A stretch of DNA of 64,000 nucleotides from Neopestalotiopsis rosae (Eukaryota > Ascomycota > Sordariomycetes > Amphisphaeriales > Sporocadaceae). Position numbers and translations under genes: made by a program. Shown here in pieces: positions 58,968 to 64,000 of the stretch. The notes beneath the pieces are model-generated. The model saw only the letters and a program-made list of their open reading frames with translations. It ran no database searches and was not told the origin of the DNA. Each line of letters starts with the position of its first letter. Position 1 is the first letter of the stretch. The stretch covers positions 62,001 through 126,000 of the forward strand of contig JALGAS010000004.1 in NCBI GenBank assembly GCA_023078685.1, read 5' to 3'.

Positions 58968-60648
58968 TCACCTGTACTTTTCGTACTTCGCCGCCTCTTT
59001 CATTAGTCCTTCGACCTTTGCAATCGTCTCCGCGTCGTAGATTTCCTCCAATGTCTTGTCACCCTTGAGGATCTCCTTCTCGTGTCGCGAGGCCTCATCC
59101 TTGGTCATACAGACGAGATCACTCAGCTTGACGTCAGTGGACTTTTGGTCCTCAATGCTGATCAATGTAGATTTTGTCGGCTTGCGCCACCTCAGAAGAG
59201 CAAGACGCGTGGATAGTCCCGTGATGGCACTTCTGCCTCTGAAAATCTCTTCCGTCAAGAAAGCCACGTCTCCCACGGTGATGGGGATCTTGAGGCCGAG
59301 GGCAATATTTGCATCGTGGCCAGGAGTCATAATTCGTAGGATCTTTTCCTCGCTGCCTTGCAGAGCAGCGAGAATACCATCGTGCATCTTGTCCCGACCC
59401 TTTGCCGGGGAATAATCCAATGGGTATCCTGGAATGGATTAGTAACTGAAATAGACTAGTGCCAAAGGGAAATCCCAAAAAGACATACCTGTAATTGATA
59501 GGATCACATGGTTTGCTACCGTGTAACCAAAGACAGCCGGCATGGTGCCCAGCACGGGCAAAATACGGACCCTGAAGTCTGGTAGCACTCCTAGATCCCC
59601 CACCGAACCCTTATTGAACTCATCTTCGGGCAGTGGCAAAAGCTCAGCCTTACCCTCTCCCGACTTTTCCGTAGAGAAGACGGTCGGTATGCCCTTGGTG
59701 ATGCCCTTGAGCTTCAATCGTCGTCTTGTTGCTCGGGAGAGTCTATCGTCTGTGCTGGTACCAATGTCGCCAACCATGATCCTAGTTGGATCGCTCTTGC
59801 AGCCGGCACCCATGGCTGAAATCACGGGGATTTCGTGTTTATAGCAGTATTCGAGTAGCGAAACCTTCGTGTCAATGTTGTCGATGGCATCGATGACAAA
59901 GTCTGGTTTCTGGTCGTTTTCTTGCCATGGCTGCAGCAGGCGGTCGGCCGATTCGTCCCAGTACTTTTCTTGGCGCAGGTCAAACTTGGTCCACGGCGTA
60001 ATGGCGATGAGACGTTTGTGCAAACAGAGAACCTTGGCAGTGCCTACATCCGCCAAGGTGGCCACCGCATGTCTGTTGAGCGAGCTCAAGGTGACTTGAT
60101 CAAAGTCCACAAGTCGGATCTTGGACACACCGGAGCGAGCTAGCGCCGCAGTGGCATGTGATCCCACACCACCGCAGCCCACGACAATGACAAAAGAATT
60201 GCGTAGCTTTTCCAGTCCCTCGGCCCCGAGAAACACCCTGTTGCGCGCCAGCTGCTCGAGGATCAGCTCATCGTCAAAGTCGCCGGCCTGTGCCCGTCGC
60301 GCGAGCTCTTCGTTTCGTCGATCTTCTTCGTCTGCTTTCGAGGAGGAGGGTGAGGCGCCGCCAAAGTCATTTATCTAGACAGCCTGGCGGTCAGTAAGTC
60401 TTGACACACAGGTGTTGGAGTCGTGGTGCCAGAGAGAACCGGGCGAGAAGTGCTGTGCAACTTACCGACCGTACACCGTCGTCATCTTCCAATTCGGGTA
60501 TCGAGCCTTTGAGATGGTTGATACGCGACTCTCTCTGAAGCCTTTGATATCCAATGATTGTTCCCGCGACCACTGCGCCAGATACTACGGCTGTTGTCGC
60601 AAACTGGATGTGGGTATTGGACGCCGCTCGCGATAGGAATGACGCCAT
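58968..60648 (-). CDS. TCD: tRNA threonylcarbamoyladenosine dehydratase (TCD, E1-like)
   Basis: Three exons on the minus strand, 60466-60648, 59489-60374 and 58968-59428, encode 509 aa. A short N-terminus with one membrane segment (about 18-34, TTAVVSGAVVAGTIIGY) matches the mitochondrial outer-membrane anchor of yeast Tcd1/Tcd2. The ThiF/E1-like fold follows: VIVVGCGGVGSHATAALARSG (nucleotide binding), VDFDQVTLSSLNRHAVA, VIDAIDNIDTKVSLLEYC and AMGAGCKSDPTRIMVGDIG. The enzyme uses ATP to cyclise t6A37 of ANN-decoding tRNAs into the ct6A hydantoin form. A C-terminal extension of about 150 residues, charged and partly helical, completes it; fungi usually have one. Intron 1 (91 bp) separates the anchor from the catalytic domain. 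Confidence 0.92.
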
Positions 60649-61222
60649 TTTCGATGTTTTCGCGAAACTATTGAAAGGACTGTGAGTTGGAGCTCCCCTT
60701 GATTAATTTAAGTAGAAATACAAAACACAACCACCAAAGAAAGCATGAGGATCCTCCTCGATTCGGAGTCCTGTGTCGACCTGCAAGATTCGTTGTAGCT
60801 GACGGTGTTCAGCAAAGAAAACATGCGTATTGTAAAAGTTTTGTGGCGCTGCACACATGTGCTTGGTCTGCGCTGGCTGCCATAATTTCTTAGCGGCATC
60901 AAAGCCGATGCCGGGATTAAGCACCAGTGGCTAGGACCCTACAAAGCTTCCCACATGACATTACCTAAGGAAGGCGATGTGATGCATACTTACATTCGAT
61001 TTGTTCATTATTCATTGGTTGGCATGGTGATATTCCCTCAGTGTTTGTTAAGTCATCTCAAAGTCACGACGAATGTGAATTACAGTGAAAACTTACGGCG
61101 GGTTTGAGCCTTTCGATACATAACTTCGTGTCCCTATGTTACCTTATACACGCCCAGTCTCTCCACCATCAGTCGAGCCCTCAACTGGCGACCTGATACC
61201 TAGGCATGCTATTATCAACATG
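60649..61222. other. Intergenic spacer
   Basis: This is about 570 bp between the TCD start and the 3' end of the broken DUF1772 gene. It contains the TCD promoter. No additional gene or repeat was found. Confidence 0.5.
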
Positions 61223-61825
61223 TCACCACAACAAACCAGTTACTCCCAATGCCGTTGCGATTAATGCTAGGCTCGCTCTCACTTTGCTCAAGCGCACCCA
61301 CTTGGCGAGCAGTGCCGCTGTCTCGCCATCATCAAAGTCCTTCTTGCCCGCGAGACCCTCGGTGATGGCGTCGCCGCGGCGGTGCAGCTCGTCGTTGATA
61401 GGCACCATGGCGAACACCGTGTATGGGTACGCGGACATGGCAAAAGCTCCAGCGGCAGCAAATAGCAGGTGCCGGCTGGATTTGATGGCCTCGCTGTGGT
61501 AGCTGAGGAAGGAGGCAGCACGAAATACGATGCCGCTGAATATGGCCGAGGCGGGACCCACCCGGTGTCCGCGCCACTAGATCTCCTGCCACTGCCGGTT
61601 GAGGTGGCTCACGCTGCTGGCGGGCTCACTGGTGGAACGGATCAAGGAGCCAGGAGCTGAAGTTTTCGATCCTTGAGATGGCGGGTGACCCAGAAAAACT
61701 GTCGGAATGGTAAGGTAGTTGATGGTCGTGTTCATGCTGTAAAAGACGGTGGTAGACAGGATGCCTAGCAACCCGCAAGTGAGGGTGGCCTTGTGGCTGT
61801 CCACATTCTGCAAGTAGGATGACAT
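61223..61825 (-). pseudogene. DUF1772 (anthrone-oxygenase-like) gene with in-frame TAG
   Basis: Reading from the ATG at 61825, the frame encodes an N-terminal hydrophobic segment and a DUF1772-like region, then meets a TAG at 61577-61579. The same frame continues directly after it with the rest of the family pattern (GHRVGPASAIFSG, then AYPYTVFAMVPINDELHRR and a C-terminal hydrophobic helix) to a normal stop at 61223. Without the TAG it would be about 200 codons, the usual size. The stop falls at a position where I expect an aromatic residue, consistent with a point mutation. DUF1772 proteins are small membrane-associated enzymes, some acting as anthrone oxygenases. Alternatives are a sequencing error, stop readthrough, or removal by a 36-nt in-frame GTGAGC...CTAG segment, which is very short for an intron. 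It is divergent from the peroxiredoxin gene. Confidence 0.7.
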
Positions 61826-62537
61826 GTTTCCTCAAGGGAGATAGATAGTAATGGTATGATGGTATGACTTTACGAGTTGGACGAGCAGGGTTCTCACAGA
61901 AGAGTCACAAAGAGTAGAAGCAAGTATATATAGAACAATCGCTGGGCATGAAGAGGATAGTAAACTAATTGCTGACAGGATTCATCAACGCTTTGATCGT
62001 CCATGCCTGAAATAGCGACTCTTGGCCGTATTACCAATCTCGTCCACTTCTTTTGTGTTGTCAATTTAAAAGTGAAGCTTCTTGCGAGCTCTTACGAACT
62101 TGAATCTCTCACCTCCATTGATCCCATACATGTTGCACACGAGCTTGTACTATGTAGCAATGTTGGTGCGGCCGCCGATGCTGATGGGACACAAAGGTGG
62201 TAAGCAGGGGTGCAATGACGATATATGCGCACCCAGAAGGGAAACACATGCATTTTCCGCTGAGAGATCAACCCCACCATCCGCCCGCACATCCCACCAC
62301 CCCGCATTCTTTCCGCTAGTAATCCACCAAGGGAGCCCGCCGAGCTCCAAGGACCCTGAGGGGCACCGAGCTGTGGGAATGTGTATATAAACTTCTGTGT
62401 GTGCACGACGTAACGGTTTCTTTGCTTGAGACAATTGCGTAAAGAATAATCTCCAAATCTTGACAAACCTTGACCACTTTTGAAATATCTTCTTCACTCT
62501 ACTATACCCGTATTCCATCTCACACACAACTTCCACA
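61826..62537. promoter_or_regulatory. Divergent upstream region of DUF1772 and peroxiredoxin genes
   Basis: The two starts face away from each other across 712 bp. The right part holds a TATA box (listed separately) and an AGGGG stress-response-like element in gaggggc near 62357-62363. No gene is supported in it. Confidence 0.5.
62384..62390 (+). promoter_or_regulatory. Candidate TATA box of the peroxiredoxin gene
   Basis: The motif tatataa lies 148 bp upstream of the start codon, with an AGGGG-type element about 20 bp further upstream. Both are motif matches, consistent with strong stress-inducible expression. Confidence 0.5.
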
Positions 62538-63123
62538 ATGTCTAACCTGGTCGGCAAGCCATTCCCCGAGGGCATCAGCTTCACCTATGTTCCCCCAGCT
62601 CCAGAGACGTCCGAGGTGACGGCTTGCGGCATGCCCATCAAGTTCGACGCCAGCAAGGAGTTCAAGGACAAGAAGGTCGTCCTCGTCTCCGTCCCAGGCG
62701 CCTTTACGCCAACCTGCCAGGCCAACCACCTGTCTGGCTACATTCAAAAGTTTGACGAGCTCAAGAAGGGCGGTGCCGATCTCATCATCTTCATTGCCTA
62801 CAACGACCCCTTTGTCATGTCGGCCTGGGGCAAGGCCAACGGCATCGTTGACGACAAGATTGTAAGATGAATCCCCTGCCACATTGCTACAGCACAATAA
62901 ATGCCGAGGAGGTGGATGCTAATCCGGCAATTACTCGCTCCAGCTCTTCATGTCCGACGACAACACCGCCTTCAGCTCCAGCATCGGCTGGACCATTCCC
63001 GGCACGCCGCGGACCGACCGTTATGCTCTCGTCGTCGACAAGGGCACTGTCACATATGCTGAGAAGGAGCAGGTCAAAGGCGTCGACGTCTCTGGTGTTG
63101 ATGCTGTCCTGGCCAAGCTCTAG
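62538..63123 (+). CDS. PMP20: Peroxisomal type-5 peroxiredoxin (PMP20/Asp f 3-like)
   Basis: Two exons, 62538-62861 and 62944-63123, encode 167 aa, the standard size. The peroxidatic cysteine is Cys60 in PGAFTPTC, the usual P-x3-T-x2-C motif. SAWGKANG and the SIGWTIPGTPRTDRYALVVDKG region are typical of the Prx5/PMP20 subgroup. It reduces hydrogen peroxide and organic hydroperoxides. The C-terminal tripeptide AKL fits a type-1 peroxisomal targeting signal, so peroxisomal location is likely, as for Candida PMP20 and the Aspergillus allergen. The intron is 82 bp with GTAAGA donor and TCCAG acceptor. A TATA box is present upstream. Confidence 0.95.
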
Positions 63124-63914
63124 AGCGGTGTGGGATTACCGCTGAAACCACCGAGAATATTTTCTACGAGCTAGCAGTCAGGATCAGAGAGTCGTGATTA
63201 GACTGCTTAGAACAGTGTCTAGAACTAGAAAATAAATGTTAGATCAAGATTTGTTCTTTGATGACAGGGTGTACATGAGCAATGTCTCCTCCTCGTCACT
63301 ATGCCTTCATGCAGATTTATTGCAGATGATGCAAAGCAACACCGTCTTGCGGTACAAGGAGATACGCACATCTAGTATTCGTCAGTGACCCCTGCTCAAT
63401 ACATGTTGCATCATCAGGGTTAGATCGGGCCTTGCGGGCTTTGTAAAAGTCATGCTCTGCGCCCTTCCGATCAAAAGCTCCGTGAGTCATTCCCAAGTTG
63501 ACCAATTCGAACGTAGGGAGGTCAAAAGCAATATACCATATCGAATCCCATTGATGAGATAGAGATTGCCATAATGGTACACGATCGGACTGGACGTAAG
63601 CGGCCGAAAAGGCGGATGCCGAGCTGGCTCCAGATGGGCACCGATTCGGGATTTGATGGACCCCACCATCTGCTCAGTCATGCCGATCTGACCACAATGA
63701 AAGCGGAGCGACAAACTTAATCGTTATGGTTGACGCAGCTTGTGTACTAAAACCCTCATCCATGAATTGGCCTTATAATATGATACTCTCTCAAGGATCT
63801 TCAAAGTGACACTTTTTTTTAATAAGTAAGCACATCGATCCCCGAAGCCCCATCCAGAAATAAGAGTAGTCAACTGAAAGTTATCTCTGCACAAGTTGTC
63901 TTTGAAATTCCATC
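63124..63914. other. Intergenic; possible frameshifted small gene on the minus strand
   Basis: No intact gene is supported. On the minus strand between 63317 and 63714, two overlapping frames together look protein-like: one contains SSPIVYHYGNLYLING, the other AFDLPTFELVNLGMTHGAFDRKG. They could be one small gene broken by a single-base frameshift near 63525. I do not recognise the family. The right-hand 150 bp is the promoter of the gene at 63915. Confidence 0.3.
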
Positions 63915-64000
63915 ATGTCTGGGGAGCAAGGCCGACCCCCGTACCCGCCGTTCACAGCAGAGACGGCAAAGACGAAAGTGAAGGCAGCTCAGGATGCATG
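63915..64000 (+). CDS. DUF1348 (SnoaL/NTF2-like) protein, N-terminal fragment
   Basis: An ATG at 63915 opens a frame that runs off the window after 28 full codons. The visible residues (GRPPYPPFTAETAKTKVKAAQDA) match the typical start of DUF1348 proteins, small NTF2-fold proteins of about 150-160 aa found in bacteria and fungi with no firmly known reaction. The rest lies beyond the window, so the identification rests on the N-terminus only. Confidence 0.7.
   Translation, partial: MSGEQGRPPYPPFTAETAKTKVKAAQDA

Noticed and set aside
1..64000. CRISPR array, prophage or intact transposon
   Set aside because: No regularly spaced repeats, phage genes, transposase or reverse transcriptase motifs seen; the genome is eukaryotic.

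Overview
The window is nuclear DNA of a filamentous ascomycete (Pezizomycotina), most likely a sordariomycete, possibly Hypocreales. The evidence is short introns (about 50-150 bp, GTRAGT/GTATGT donors, CTAAC/CTGAC-like branch sites), gene-dense DNA with genes on both strands, and fungus-specific families such as a PTH11/rhodopsin-like membrane protein, a pisatin-demethylase-like P450 and DUF8035. Species cannot be named from the sequence alone. All exon structures were worked out by hand from splice motifs, reading-frame continuity and remembered family sequences. No alignment was run.

Left part (1-17.3 kb): the 3' end of a membrane protein; a rhodopsin-like integral membrane protein; an ADP-ribose pyrophosphatase (YSA1-type Nudix); the 8-kb ATR/Mec1/Rad3 checkpoint kinase gene; and the mitochondrial assembly factor COX16, divergent from the kinase across a 0.5-kb spacer that holds a hairpin-forming inverted repeat. 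A gene-poor 4 kb follows.

Middle (17.3-32 kb): a conserved fungal protein of unknown function; another gene-poor stretch with small repeats; a divergent pair of oxidoreductases (FAD/DAO type and SDR type); the NC2-beta (Dr1) transcription repressor subunit; the fungal 6-phosphofructokinase; and a lectin-like single-pass membrane protein.

Accessory block (33.8-47.5 kb): cytochrome P450, secreted CE1 esterase, zinc alcohol dehydrogenase, aldehyde dehydrogenase with a possible mitochondrial presequence, and a full-size ABCB (MDR-type) exporter. Adjacent oxidation, ester-cleavage and export functions suggest a small catabolic or detoxification cluster. There is no backbone synthase and no recognisable transcription factor. 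This is the best candidate in the window for an uncharacterised system.

Right part (50-64 kb): an Arg/Glu-rich DUF8035 protein; a NUDX14-like Nudix hydrolase; an intron-containing tRNA-Glu(UUC); an SDR that lacks its catalytic lysine; a secreted M14 carboxypeptidase; the mitochondrial tRNA ct6A dehydratase (TCD family); a DUF1772 gene broken by an in-frame TAG; a peroxisomal PMP20-type peroxiredoxin; and the first exon of a DUF1348/SnoaL-like gene running off the end.
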